The position numbers and the translations under genes are program-made. A stretch of 6,854 bases of DNA, from NCBI GenBank assembly GCA_016303095.1, contig JAEDMH010000119.1:1-6854 (forward strand). The letters are read 5' to 3'. The first letter of the stretch is position 1. Every line of letters starts with the position of its first letter. This stretch comes from Lentisphaeria bacterium. Its GTDB lineage: Bacteria > Verrucomicrobiota > Lentisphaeria > Oligosphaerales > Oligosphaeraceae. A model generated the notes under the pieces. The model did no database searches. It was not told where the DNA came from and worked only from the letters and a program-made list of their open reading frames with translations. Shown here piece after piece: positions 1 through 5,904 of the stretch.

Positions 1-324
1 TTTGTGGCCAGCCAGCAGGAGCGTTCCCAGCACAAGAACAAGGAGATCGCCATGCGGATTCTCCGCTCCCGTCTTCTGGAGCGCAAGCAGCAGGAAGAGG
101 ATGCCAAGAATGCGGCGGAGCGCAAAAGCCAGATTGGCACGGGAGACCGCTCGGAGAAGGTGCGCACCTACAATTTCCCCCAGAGCCGGTGCACGGATCA
201 CCGCTTCAATCTCACCCGGTATGATCTCCCCAAGATCATGGACGGAGAATTGGATGGGCTTCTGGGGGACATCCGCGCCGCCGACGCGGAGCAGCGCCTG
301 GCCCAGGAGTTGCACCTGGAGTAG
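1..324 (+). CDS. prfA: Peptide chain release factor 1, C-terminal part (5' end outside window)
   Basis: RF1 recognises UAA and UAG in the ribosomal A site and triggers hydrolysis of peptidyl-tRNA in the cytoplasm. The window opens inside the gene: the frame is already open at base 1 (F-V-A-S-Q-Q-E-R), so the GTG at 4 is an internal valine and not a start. What is visible is the segment that follows the catalytic GGQ loop, which must lie just upstream. It contains the family block ERSQHKNK, then a charged helix, then AAERKSQIGTGDRSEKVRTY, NFPQ and TDHRFNLT. The GDRSEK-RTYNFPQ-TDHR run is typical of RF1; RF2 has different residues here (SY.L..Q..KD.RT). About 107 of the roughly 360 residues expected for the family are present, ending in TAG. 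prfA is often followed by prmC, the GGQ glutamine methyltransferase gene, but no such gene follows here. Identification is firm; the full length cannot be judged. Confidence 0.94.
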   Translation, partial: FVASQQERSQHKNKEIAMRILRSRLLERKQQEEDAKNAAERKSQIGTGDRSEKVRTYNFPQSRCTDHRFNLTRYDLPKIMDGELDGLLGDIRAADAEQRLAQELHLE

Positions 325-547
325 GGTCGCTCCATGACCCTCTTTGGCCCTTCTTCCGAGGCACGGGAGGAGGCGCCAGGTCGAAGAAACGGTTTCCCGG
401 TAGCCCGTTGGAGGACGTAGTCCATGGGAGGAGAAGAGGTTCCTTTCCCTGGGCCGAAAACAGGAGGCGATCCGGGAAAGGGATGAAGTGCGGGAGTTCG
501 CCAAGGCGGGTGTCCCGGCAAAAAAAAGGAAAAGTGGAGAGGAAGAC
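325..547. other. Intergenic region between prfA and the HTH/cupin gene
   Basis: These 223 bases hold no convincing gene. The frame of the following regulator stays open back to a GTG at 488, but that start lacks a ribosome binding site and would add a lysine-rich tail not expected in the family. A nested inverted repeat (CGGGA 491-495 with TCCCG 513-517, CGCC 499-502 with GGCG 505-508) is followed by eight A residues at 520-527. Because A rather than T follows on the + strand, it does not look like an intrinsic terminator. No good sigma-70 type promoter could be recognised, although a promoter for the next two genes is expected here. Confidence 0.45.
536..543 (+). promoter_or_regulatory. Ribosome binding site deciding the start of the HTH/cupin gene
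   Basis: The purine run GGAGAGGA lies 4 bases before the ATG at 548, with its GGAG core 8 bases away, and just downstream of an unstructured A-tract. This favours the ATG at 548 over the in-frame GTG at 488. Confidence 0.7.
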
Positions 548-1123
548 ATGCCTGTCAACGATCGGATTGGAGTGAAGATTCGGGATCTTCGGGAACTGCG
601 GAGCGTCTCTTTGGAGGAACTGAGCGCCCGCACCGGGTTGCCCCAGAGTCTTCTGGAGCGCATTGAGGAAGGGAAAGTCTCTCTCTCCCTCTCCCCTCTC
701 CAGAAAATCGCCCGGGGGCTGGGCTGCCGCCTGGGAACCTTCCTGGATGACGCCGCCATGTCCGGCCCCGTGGTCAGCGGAAACGTCACTGGCGGCCCGC
801 AGGATGACAGTCTCCGCTTCACCGGCGGAAACCGGGATGGACTCCTCTTTCACGCCTTGGCGGTGAACAAGGCCGACCGCAGCATGGAACCCTTTGTGGT
901 GGAGGTGGCCCCCGCCACCGCAGAACAATACGAGCTCTCCAGCCACGAGGGGGAGGAGTTCATCTATGTCCTGGAGGGCGCCATCGAGGTGGCCTACGGA
1001 AAGAAGTTCTTCACCGTGACCCAGGGACAGAGCATCTACTACGATTCCATCGTTCCCCACCATCTCCACGCCCAGGGAGATGTCCAGGCGAAGATTCTGG
1101 CGGTCATCTACACCCCGAAGTGA
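548..1123 (+). CDS. HTH (XRE-type) transcriptional regulator with C-terminal cupin domain
   Basis: The 191-residue protein combines an N-terminal DNA-binding domain with a C-terminal sensor-like barrel. Residues about 6-66 form an XRE/Cro-type helix-turn-helix domain; the turn and recognition helix are within SLEELSARTGLPQSLLERIE at 21-40, followed by the usual L..IA.GLG..L..FL ending at 55-66. A linker of about 50 residues leads to a small cupin_2 barrel at about 118-190, with HEGEEFIYVLEG (133-144), an AYGKKFFTV strand, G-Q-S-IYYDS (160-166) and PHH (170-172). His133, Glu136/137 and His171/172 are candidate metal or ligand contacts; the full two-His motif of classic cupins is not complete. 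By family analogy it is a cytoplasmic dimeric regulator binding a small molecule. It sits 23 bases ahead of the acyl-CoA synthetase gene, so an acyl-CoA, an acid substrate or autoregulation of this operon is the natural guess. The ligand is unknown. Domain assignment is firm; the biological role is inferred. Confidence 0.9.
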   Translation: MPVNDRIGVKIRDLRELRSVSLEELSARTGLPQSLLERIEEGKVSLSLSPLQKIARGLGCRLGTFLDDAAMSGPVVSGNVTGGPQDDSLRFTGGNRDGLLFHALAVNKADRSMEPFVVEVAPATAEQYELSSHEGEEFIYVLEGAIEVAYGKKFFTVTQGQSIYYDSIVPHHLHAQGDVQAKILAVIYTPK

Positions 1124-1135
1124 GGAGCCGGAAAC

Positions 1136-1140
1136 AGGAG
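1136..1140 (+). promoter_or_regulatory. Ribosome binding site deciding the start of the acyl-CoA synthetase gene
   Basis: AGGAG lies 6 bases before the ATG at 1147, an ideal spacing. An in-frame GTG at 1120 overlaps the stop of the regulator gene (GTGA), but it has no purine-rich site before it and would add nine residues (ending in EQA) outside the family's usual N-terminus. The ATG at 1147 is preferred. Confidence 0.75.
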
Positions 1141-1146
1141 CAGGCC

Positions 1147-2817
1147 ATGAGCATTTACGACGCAAAGCTCTTTACGGAAAAGACCATTGGGGAGTTTCTG
1201 GACGACCTGGTGGCTTCCCAGCCCGACCATCCCTTCATCCTCTATCCCGACCGGAATCTCTGCTGGTCCTACCGGGAGTTCAATCAGCGCTGCGAGGATC
1301 TGGCCAAGGGCCTGCTGGCCATCGGCATCCAGCGGGGGGACCACGTGGGCGTTTGGGCCCGGAACGTCCCGGAATGGCTCACCTTCATGTTCGCCACCGC
1401 CAAGATCGGCTGCGTTCTGGTGACCGTCAACACCAACTATAAACTCCACGAGGTGGAGTATGTCCTCCGCCAGTCCGACATGAAGATGGTGGCCATCGTG
1501 GACGGGCAACGGGATGTGAGCTATGTGGATGTGATCTACGAATTGCTGCCCGAACTGCGCACCATGCCCCGGGGGATGCTCCAGAGCGCCAAACTGCCCC
1601 GCTTGAAGTCTGTCTGCTATCTGGGGCAGGAGAAGCATCGGGGCATGTATTCCAGCGAGGAGCTCTTTGCCTTGGGGCAGAGCGTGGATGACCAGGTGCT
1701 CAAGGAAGCCATGGAGGGGATTTCCAACCACGACGTGGTGAACATGCAATACACCAGCGGTACCACGGGCTTCCCCAAGGGGGTCATGCTCACCCACCGG
1801 AACATCCTCAACAACGGATACTACATCGGGGAGCGACAGCTCTTCACCAAAGTGGATCGGGTGTGCGTCCCCGTGCCTCTCTTCCACTGCTTCGGCTGCG
1901 TGCTGGGGGTGATGGCCGTCTTCACCCATGGGGCCACCCTGGTGATGTGCGAACAGTTCGATCCCCTCCTGGTGCTGGCCTCCATCCAGAAGGCCAAGGC
2001 CACTGCCGTCTACGGGGTGCCCACCATGTATTACGCCGAGTTGAATCATCCTATGTTCAAGATGTTCGATATGAGCAGTTTGCGCACAGGAATCATGAGC
2101 GGCGCCCTCTGCCCCACGGAACTGATGCAGCGGGTGATTCGGGAAATGCACATGCCCGAAATCACCATCCCCTACGGTCTGACCGAATCTTCCCCGGTGA
2201 TCACCATGTCCAGTGCCCATGAGACCCTGGAGCATCGGGTGCACACCGTGGGCACCATCCAGCCCAATATCGAAATCAAGATTGTGGATCCCGACACGGG
2301 AGAAACCCTGCCCCCCAATACCACAGGGGAGATCATGGTGCGGGGATACACCGTCATGAAGGGATACTACAACATGCCCGAGGAGACCGCCAAGGCCATC
2401 GAGCCCGATGGATGGCTCCATTCCGGGGATCTGGGACAGGTGGACGAGGAGGGATATTATCGCATCACCGGACGCCTGAAGGATATGATTATCCGGGGCG
2501 GCGAAAACATCTATCCCCGGGAAATCGAGGAGTTCCTCATGACCAACAAGCGGGTGGAACAGTGCGAGGTGGTGGGGGCTCCCGATGAAAAATACGGGGA
2601 AATCGTCTGTGCCTTCATCATTCCCGCCAAGGGGGCCGAGGATCTGAACGAAGAGGAGCTGCGGGACTACTGCCGAAACCAAATCGCCTTCTATAAAACC
2701 CCCGCCCATTTCTTCGTGGTGGACCATTTCCCCCAAACCGCGTCCGGGAAAATCCAGAAGTTCAAACTCCGGGATTGGGCCAAGGAACTCCTGGGAATTG
2801 CCCCCAAAGGGAAGTAG
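1147..2817 (+). CDS. AMP-forming acyl-CoA synthetase (fatty-acid CoA ligase family)
   Basis: The 556-residue enzyme belongs to the ANL superfamily: it adenylates a carboxylic acid with ATP and transfers the acyl group to coenzyme A. All core motifs are intact. The phosphate-binding loop YTSGTTGFPKG is at 202-212, YGLTESSPV starts at 343, the ribose-binding aspartate is Asp428 in GWLHSGDLG, the hinge region RITGRLKDMIIRGGENIYP is at 439-457 with Arg443, and the catalytic lysine is Lys535 in TASGKIQKFKLRD. Length is normal for the family. The N-terminal run (YPDRN..WSY.EFNQRC.DLAKGL, VTVNTNYKLHE) resembles, from memory, the Bacillus YngI branch, which acts on short- to medium-chain or keto acids. 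Chain length cannot be read from sequence. It is cytosolic, with no signal peptide or membrane segment. It lies directly behind the HTH/cupin regulator, 23 bases apart with its own ribosome binding site, so the two are probably cotranscribed. No beta-oxidation genes are visible nearby. Confidence 0.95.
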   Translation: MSIYDAKLFTEKTIGEFLDDLVASQPDHPFILYPDRNLCWSYREFNQRCEDLAKGLLAIGIQRGDHVGVWARNVPEWLTFMFATAKIGCVLVTVNTNYKLHEVEYVLRQSDMKMVAIVDGQRDVSYVDVIYELLPELRTMPRGMLQSAKLPRLKSVCYLGQEKHRGMYSSEELFALGQSVDDQVLKEAMEGISNHDVVNMQYTSGTTGFPKGVMLTHRNILNNGYYIGERQLFTKVDRVCVPVPLFHCFGCVLGVMAVFTHGATLVMCEQFDPLLVLASIQKAKATAVYGVPTMYYAELNHPMFKMFDMSSLRTGIMSGALCPTELMQRVIREMHMPEITIPYGLTESSPVITMSSAHETLEHRVHTVGTIQPNIEIKIVDPDTGETLPPNTTGEIMVRGYTVMKGYYNMPEETAKAIEPDGWLHSGDLGQVDEEGYYRITGRLKDMIIRGGENIYPREIEEFLMTNKRVEQCEVVGAPDEKYGEIVCAFIIPAKGAEDLNEEELRDYCRNQIAFYKTPAHFFVVDHFPQTASGKIQKFKLRDWAKELLGIAPKGK

Positions 2818-2847
2818 ACAAAGTCCAAAGGGGGGACGGTTCCCTGG

Positions 2848-2884
2848 GGGGGGAGAATCTCCTCCCGGGGCTGTCGCTGCCCCG
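2848..2884. terminator. Two adjacent GC-rich hairpins between convergent genes, possible bidirectional terminator
   Basis: The acyl-CoA synthetase (+) and the PBP2 gene (-) converge on an 84-base gap. In it GGGGGGAG (2848-2855) pairs with CTCCTCCC (2859-2866) over a three-base loop, allowing one G-U pair. Immediately after, CGGGGC (2866-2871) pairs perfectly with GCCCCG (2879-2884) over a seven-base loop. The shared base 2866 means the two abut. Neither is followed by a T-tract in either direction, so a classic intrinsic terminator is not proven; position and pairing make a termination or mRNA end-protection role plausible. Confidence 0.4.
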
Positions 2885-2901
2885 CGTAAGGAGGAGGCGC
2901 C

Positions 2902-4716
2902 TCACCCTTGAGGAGGCATAGGGGGCATGGCCTGGTGGAGTTGCAGGAGGACATCCCGGGCGATGGGACCGGCCACCTTTCCGCCTCCGCCGCCGTGCTC
3001 CGCCACCACCACCACCAGGAATCGGGGATGGTTGGCGGGAGCCAGAGCCACCACCCAGGCGTGGGGACGTTGTTTGCGCCCGGTTTCCGCGGTGCCGGTT
3101 TTGGCCAGAATTTCCAGTTGTGGGGTGTTCAGGGTCTGTCCAGTGCCCTGGAGAACGCACTGTCGCATCCCTTTTTGGAGGATGGCCTGGGCTGCCGGGG
3201 AGAAGACATGGGTGGCGCGGAGGGAGGGCTCGTCTTCCAGGGCGTAGCGAGGCGCAAAGAGCTTTCCCGTGAAGGCGTAGTTCATGGCCAGGGCGATTTG
3301 CATGGGGGTGATGATCCATCCGCCCTGGCCGATGGCGCCGTTGGCGGCATCCCCAGGATGCCATGTCTTGTCTCCCCTTCGGTGGGTTTGCACCCAGGAG
3401 GGAGAGAAGGGGATGCCGGAGATCTCCTGCTCCTGGAGATCCCCGCCGGTTTTTTGCCCGAAGGCGAAGAAGGCGGCGAAGTCATCCCATTGCTGCCGGC
3501 TCAATTTCCCCGCCAGGGTGCAGAAGTAGGTATTGCAAGAGAGAGCCAGGGCTTGAACCAGATCCACTTTCCCGTGGACGTGGGAGCATCCCAGGCGTTT
3601 GCCTCCCCCCAGGGAGAAGTATCCCGGACAATCCAGGACGAGGGGGGTGCGGGGGGAGATCAGTCCTTGTTCCAGGGCATAGAGAGCCACCAGGGGTTTC
3701 AGGATGGAGCCGGGGGGATAGTATCCTGCCAGAGCCCGGTTCACTTGCTCGCCGGAGGATTTCCCCCGGGAGGCTGCAGGGGAAGAACCCGACAGGGAGG
3801 GAGAGGGCAGAGAGGCCATCACCAGCACTTTCCCCGTCTCCATCTCCAGCGCCACCACCGCCCCAGAGAGACCTTGACGACGGAAGGCTTCCTCCGCCGT
3901 GCGCTGGGCGGGAAGACAGAGAGAAAGACGGCAGTCGTCCCCCCGCATAGCCGCCTGATATTCCAAAACCTGGCTGCGATAGGAGAGCACATCGGTCTGA
4001 AGAAGCTCCGCCCCCGCGCTGCCCGCCAACACATAGTCCAACGTCCGCTCCATGCCGGAAATGCCTTGCAACTCGGGAGAGGCCGCATTCCAAAAACGCC
4101 GGATGCCGTCCCGCCGGGGAGGCGCAGAACGGACTTTTCCTCGGAGATGACAGGCCAGTTCCGGCTCTTGGTAAAGGCGTTTCCAAGAGAGAAGGAGCTC
4201 CGTGGCAGGATGGTGTCGTTGCAGGGCCAGCCAGCGGGCCCGGATCTCCGGGGTCACCTCCTCCCAAAGGGTCAAGGGCAGGGCGGGAGCCGTGCGGAGA
4301 TGGCGTAGAATCTGATCCCGCCCCGGTCGCTGAAGGTAGGCTTGGGGGCCTAGGGCGGAGGCCAGGGAGGCAATCTCCTCCTCCAATTTGGCCAGAGTGG
4401 TCATCCGGGTGTCCCGGGGATCCCGCACCATGTCGGGACGGATGACAATGGCGTAGCTGGGCAGGGTCAGATTCAGAGGCGTGCCGTCCCTTGCCTGCAA
4501 TTGCCCGCGACAGGCCGGTACATAGACAAGCCGGTTTTGCTCCCGGATGGCCTTCTCCAAGAGGGCTTGGGAAGGACGCAGCTGAACCCAGCCCACCACC
4601 GCCAGAAGTCCCAGAAAGACCAGGGTGACCAGCAAGGAGAAAAATCCAACCCGCCCCCGCCCCGGAGCCTCCTCCTCCCGGGGCTCGGCTTCAGGCTGAC
4701 GTGGCTTCTCGGACAT
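2902..4716 (-). CDS. mrdA: Class B penicillin-binding protein of the PBP2 type (peptidoglycan D,D-transpeptidase)
   Basis: PBP2 crosslinks new peptidoglycan during side-wall elongation, normally with RodA and MreC/MreD. The 604-residue protein has a charged cytoplasmic tail (1-22), one membrane anchor at about 23-46 (VGFFSLLVTLVFLGLL), a non-catalytic pedestal region from about 60 to 260 starting with the ACRGQLQARDG block (68-78), and a transpeptidase domain from about 280. The three active-site motifs are intact: SILK (Ser337 nucleophile, Lys340), SCN (393-395) and KTG (539-541). The GAIGQGGWIITPMQIA block (460-475) and the GGGGGKVAGPIA block near the end are also PBP2-like and separate it from PBP3/FtsI. 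Length is close to the family norm of about 600-650. Cys363, Cys377, His381 and Cys394 match the spacing of the metal site known in PBP2. The ATG at 4716 has no Shine-Dalgarno sequence; the leader is pyrimidine-rich. The gene lies 81 bases downstream of the RNA methyltransferase, and rodA and mre genes are absent from the window. A probable own promoter lies at 4751-4780. Confidence 0.92.
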   Translation of the reverse strand: MSEKPRQPEAEPREEEAPGRGRVGFFSLLVTLVFLGLLAVVGWVQLRPSQALLEKAIREQNRLVYVPACRGQLQARDGTPLNLTLPSYAIVIRPDMVRDPRDTRMTTLAKLEEEIASLASALGPQAYLQRPGRDQILRHLRTAPALPLTLWEEVTPEIRARWLALQRHHPATELLLSWKRLYQEPELACHLRGKVRSAPPRRDGIRRFWNAASPELQGISGMERTLDYVLAGSAGAELLQTDVLSYRSQVLEYQAAMRGDDCRLSLCLPAQRTAEEAFRRQGLSGAVVALEMETGKVLVMASLPSPSLSGSSPAASRGKSSGEQVNRALAGYYPPGSILKPLVALYALEQGLISPRTPLVLDCPGYFSLGGGKRLGCSHVHGKVDLVQALALSCNTYFCTLAGKLSRQQWDDFAAFFAFGQKTGGDLQEQEISGIPFSPSWVQTHRRGDKTWHPGDAANGAIGQGGWIITPMQIALAMNYAFTGKLFAPRYALEDEPSLRATHVFSPAAQAILQKGMRQCVLQGTGQTLNTPQLEILAKTGTAETGRKQRPHAWVVALAPANHPRFLVVVVAEHGGGGGKVAGPIARDVLLQLHQAMPPMPPQG

Positions 4717-4748
4717 GGGCGAGGAAAGGACTGACGCGGGGTTGGTAT

Positions 4749-4785
4749 TTATTATAACATATTGAATACAAACATGTTATAATAA
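4749..4785. repeat. AT-rich perfect 12-base inverted repeat, candidate operator
   Basis: TTATTATAACAT (4749-4760) is repeated in inverted form as ATGTTATAATAA (4774-4785), with no mismatch and a 13-base spacer. Arm centres are 25 bases apart. The surrounding stretch 4746-4788 has only six G or C bases out of 43, in an otherwise GC-rich window. It occupies most of the gap between the RNA methyltransferase stop and the PBP2 start. Because each arm holds a TATAAT, a -10-like box exists on both strands. It could be a dimeric regulator site or, less likely given weak A-T pairing, an RNA hairpin. Confidence 0.8.
4751..4780 (-). promoter_or_regulatory. Candidate sigma-70 type promoter for the PBP2 gene
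   Basis: On the minus strand a perfect TATAAT (4751-4756) is preceded, 18 bases upstream, by ATAACA (4775-4780), which matches four of six bases of the TTGACA consensus. Transcription would start near 4744, giving a leader of about 28 bases before the ATG at 4716. Both boxes lie inside the arms of the AT-rich inverted repeat, so a regulator bound there would cover the promoter. The perfect -10 box could partly reflect base composition, because the island is about 86% A+T. Confidence 0.55.
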
Positions 4786-4797
4786 TACGGGATGCTT

Positions 4798-5658
4798 TTA
4801 GCAATCGGCGGAATCGGGGACTTTTCCGGGGTCTTTGACCAAACCGGCCTGGAGTCGTTGCCGGAGGACTTCGTAGAGGAGGATGGAAGTGGCGGTGGAG
4901 ACATTGAGGGAGTCGGCCTCTCCCATCATGGGAAGTCTCACCACCAAGTCGGCTTGCCGGAGCCATTCCTGGGTGAGGCCGTATTGTTCGGCGCCCACAG
5001 CCAGAGCCACGGGGGTGGTGAGGTCCACCTGGGTATAGAGGGTATCCACATGGGGGGAGGTGGCCAGGATGCGGATTCCCTGTTGCTTCAGCCAAGGAAT
5101 GGTGTCCCGGGTGGTGGCCTCGGCCACGGGGAGGGTGAAGAGGTTTCCGGTGCTGGCGCGAACCACGTTGGGATTGAAAAGGTCAGTGCGGGAGTCGCAG
5201 AGAATCAATCCATCCACGCCCACGGCATCGGAGGAGCGCATGATGGTGCCCAGGTTGCCGGGCTTTTCAATTTGTTCCGCCACAAGATAGAAGGGATTGG
5301 GGGCATGAGGAAGTTGGTCCAATCCCCGGTGGAGCTGGGGGCCGACGCCCAGGAGCCCCTCGGGACGGTCCCGGTAGCACATTTTGGCGAAGGCAGGAGG
5401 GGAGACCCGGATGAGCCGGGCGCCCCGGGACGCCCATTGGACCAGCAGCTCCTCCTCATGATGCTTTTCCGGGGGGAAGCATTCAGGGCAGACGAAGATC
5501 TCCTTCAGGGGATAGTTCCCCGCCAGGGCCCGCACCAGGGCCCGGTAGCCCTCGGCCAGAACCACTTGGCTGTCATCCCGGTCGGGACGGTCCCGCCAAC
5601 GCACCACCTGCTTTACCTTGGGATTCTGGAGACTGGTTAATTCCTCGTGAAAACGCAT
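4798..5658 (-). CDS. TrmH/SpoU-family RNA 2'-O-methyltransferase
   Basis: The 286-residue protein transfers a methyl group from S-adenosylmethionine to a ribose 2'-hydroxyl in rRNA or tRNA. Residues about 1-110 look like the L30e-like RNA-binding domain common in this family (LTSLQNPKVKQVVRWRDR, then VVLAEGYRALVRAL). The catalytic SPOUT domain at about 122-270 has all three signature motifs: EKPGNLGTIMRSSDAVGVDG (131-150, with Asn135 and Arg141), AVGAEQYGLTQEW (220-232, with Glu224) and LPMMGEADSLNVSTATSILL (242-261, with Ser250-Leu-Asn252). This knotted fold makes the protein a probable dimer. Length is ordinary for the family. The exact target nucleotide cannot be read from sequence; RlmB-like or TsnR-like rRNA activity is possible. 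The ATG at 5658 is preceded only by a weak purine stretch (AGAAAAGA). It is divergent from cdsA and 81 bases upstream of the PBP2 gene, which seems to have its own promoter, so cotranscription is possible but not required. Confidence 0.93.
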   Translation of the reverse strand: MRFHEELTSLQNPKVKQVVRWRDRPDRDDSQVVLAEGYRALVRALAGNYPLKEIFVCPECFPPEKHHEEELLVQWASRGARLIRVSPPAFAKMCYRDRPEGLLGVGPQLHRGLDQLPHAPNPFYLVAEQIEKPGNLGTIMRSSDAVGVDGLILCDSRTDLFNPNVVRASTGNLFTLPVAEATTRDTIPWLKQQGIRILATSPHVDTLYTQVDLTTPVALAVGAEQYGLTQEWLRQADLVVRLPMMGEADSLNVSTATSILLYEVLRQRLQAGLVKDPGKVPDSADC

Positions 5659-5701
5659 GGTCTTTTCTGGTTATATTCCGGGACATTCCATGGGGGAACG
5701 C

Positions 5702-5747
5702 CGGGAGGGCCTTCCCTTCCGCCGGCCAAGGGAAAGAGAAGCTCCCG
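5702..5747. repeat. Nested inverted repeat (two-stem hairpin)
   Basis: CGGGAG (5702-5707) pairs with CTCCCG (5742-5747), and inside it TTCCCTT (5712-5718) pairs with AAGGGAA (5728-5734) over a nine-base GC-rich loop. All pairs are Watson-Crick; the two stems are separated by unequal internal loops of 4 and 7 bases. It could fold in the 5' leader of the methyltransferase or, if transcription starts early, of cdsA. No T-tract follows on either strand. Confidence 0.5.
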
Positions 5748-5830
5748 TCCCGCCCCCCCAGGGGGAGAGAGAGCTTTTTCCCAAGGCTTGCAGGCATCCA
5801 CAGCCCCCGGGGAAGAGCTTGTTTCTCGCC

Positions 5831-5904
5831 GTGAGACAACATTCCCTGCCGTACGAAGCCAGGCAGGGTTGCCATTCGGGGTAAGATAACACTTCCCCTG
5901 CCGT
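5831..5904 (+). repeat. Pair of imperfect direct repeats upstream of cdsA
   Basis: A 22-base element at 5831-5852 and a 24-base element at 5881-5904 share the pattern GTRAGAYAACA-(C)TTC-CCCTGCCGT. They differ by two transitions and two one-base insertions, and their starts are exactly 50 bases apart, close to five helical turns. The second copy ends 49 bases before the cdsA start. The arrangement suits a pair of operator sites, a small duplication, or RNA elements in the cdsA leader. Confidence 0.65.
5844..5902 (+). promoter_or_regulatory. Mutually exclusive hairpins, possible leader switch ahead of cdsA
   Basis: GGCAGGG at 5862-5868 is perfectly complementary to CCCTGCC at 5844-5850 (11-base loop) and equally to the second CCCTGCC at 5896-5902 (27-base loop). 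The two pairings cannot coexist on one molecule. This resembles the geometry of an attenuator or switch, although no conserved ligand-binding core or T-tract terminator is recognisable. The complementarity is seen directly; any regulatory function is inference. Confidence 0.3.

Noticed and set aside
491..528. Hairpin followed by an A-tract, considered as an intrinsic terminator after prfA
   Set aside because: A rather than T follows on the + strand. On the minus strand the T-tract precedes the hairpin, so neither direction gives a terminator; the A-tract more likely keeps the ribosome binding site open.
488..547. GTG at 488 as start of the HTH/cupin gene
   Set aside because: There is no ribosome binding site before it, and the added 20 residues are lysine-rich and precede the normal family N-terminus; the ATG at 548 has GGAG at 8 bases.
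1108..2736. Long open frame on the minus strand opposite the acyl-CoA synthetase
   Set aside because: It is rich in His, Gly and Gln in a pattern typical of antisense reading of a GC-rich gene, has no recognisable domain, and lies opposite a gene with all catalytic motifs.
2908..4308. Long open frame on the plus strand opposite the PBP2 gene
   Set aside because: The low-complexity Gly/Arg/Gln-rich translation has no family motif, while the opposite strand encodes intact SxxK, SxN and KTG motifs.
4749..4785. Inverted repeat considered as a terminator for the methyltransferase gene
   Set aside because: The stem is almost all A-T, the loop is 13 bases, and no T-run follows on the minus strand, so it would be a poor terminator; an operator or promoter role fits better.
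5670..5675. TATAAC on the minus strand as a -10 box giving a nearly leaderless methyltransferase mRNA
   Set aside because: No acceptable -35 lies 16-18 bases upstream and a six-base match alone is weak; it is mentioned only within the intergenic entry.
5657..5884. Possible 75-residue protein across the divergent intergenic region
   Set aside because: Its Pro/Arg-rich composition, lack of a ribosome binding site and overlap with the methyltransferase start argue against a real gene; the region is better explained by repeats and leaders.
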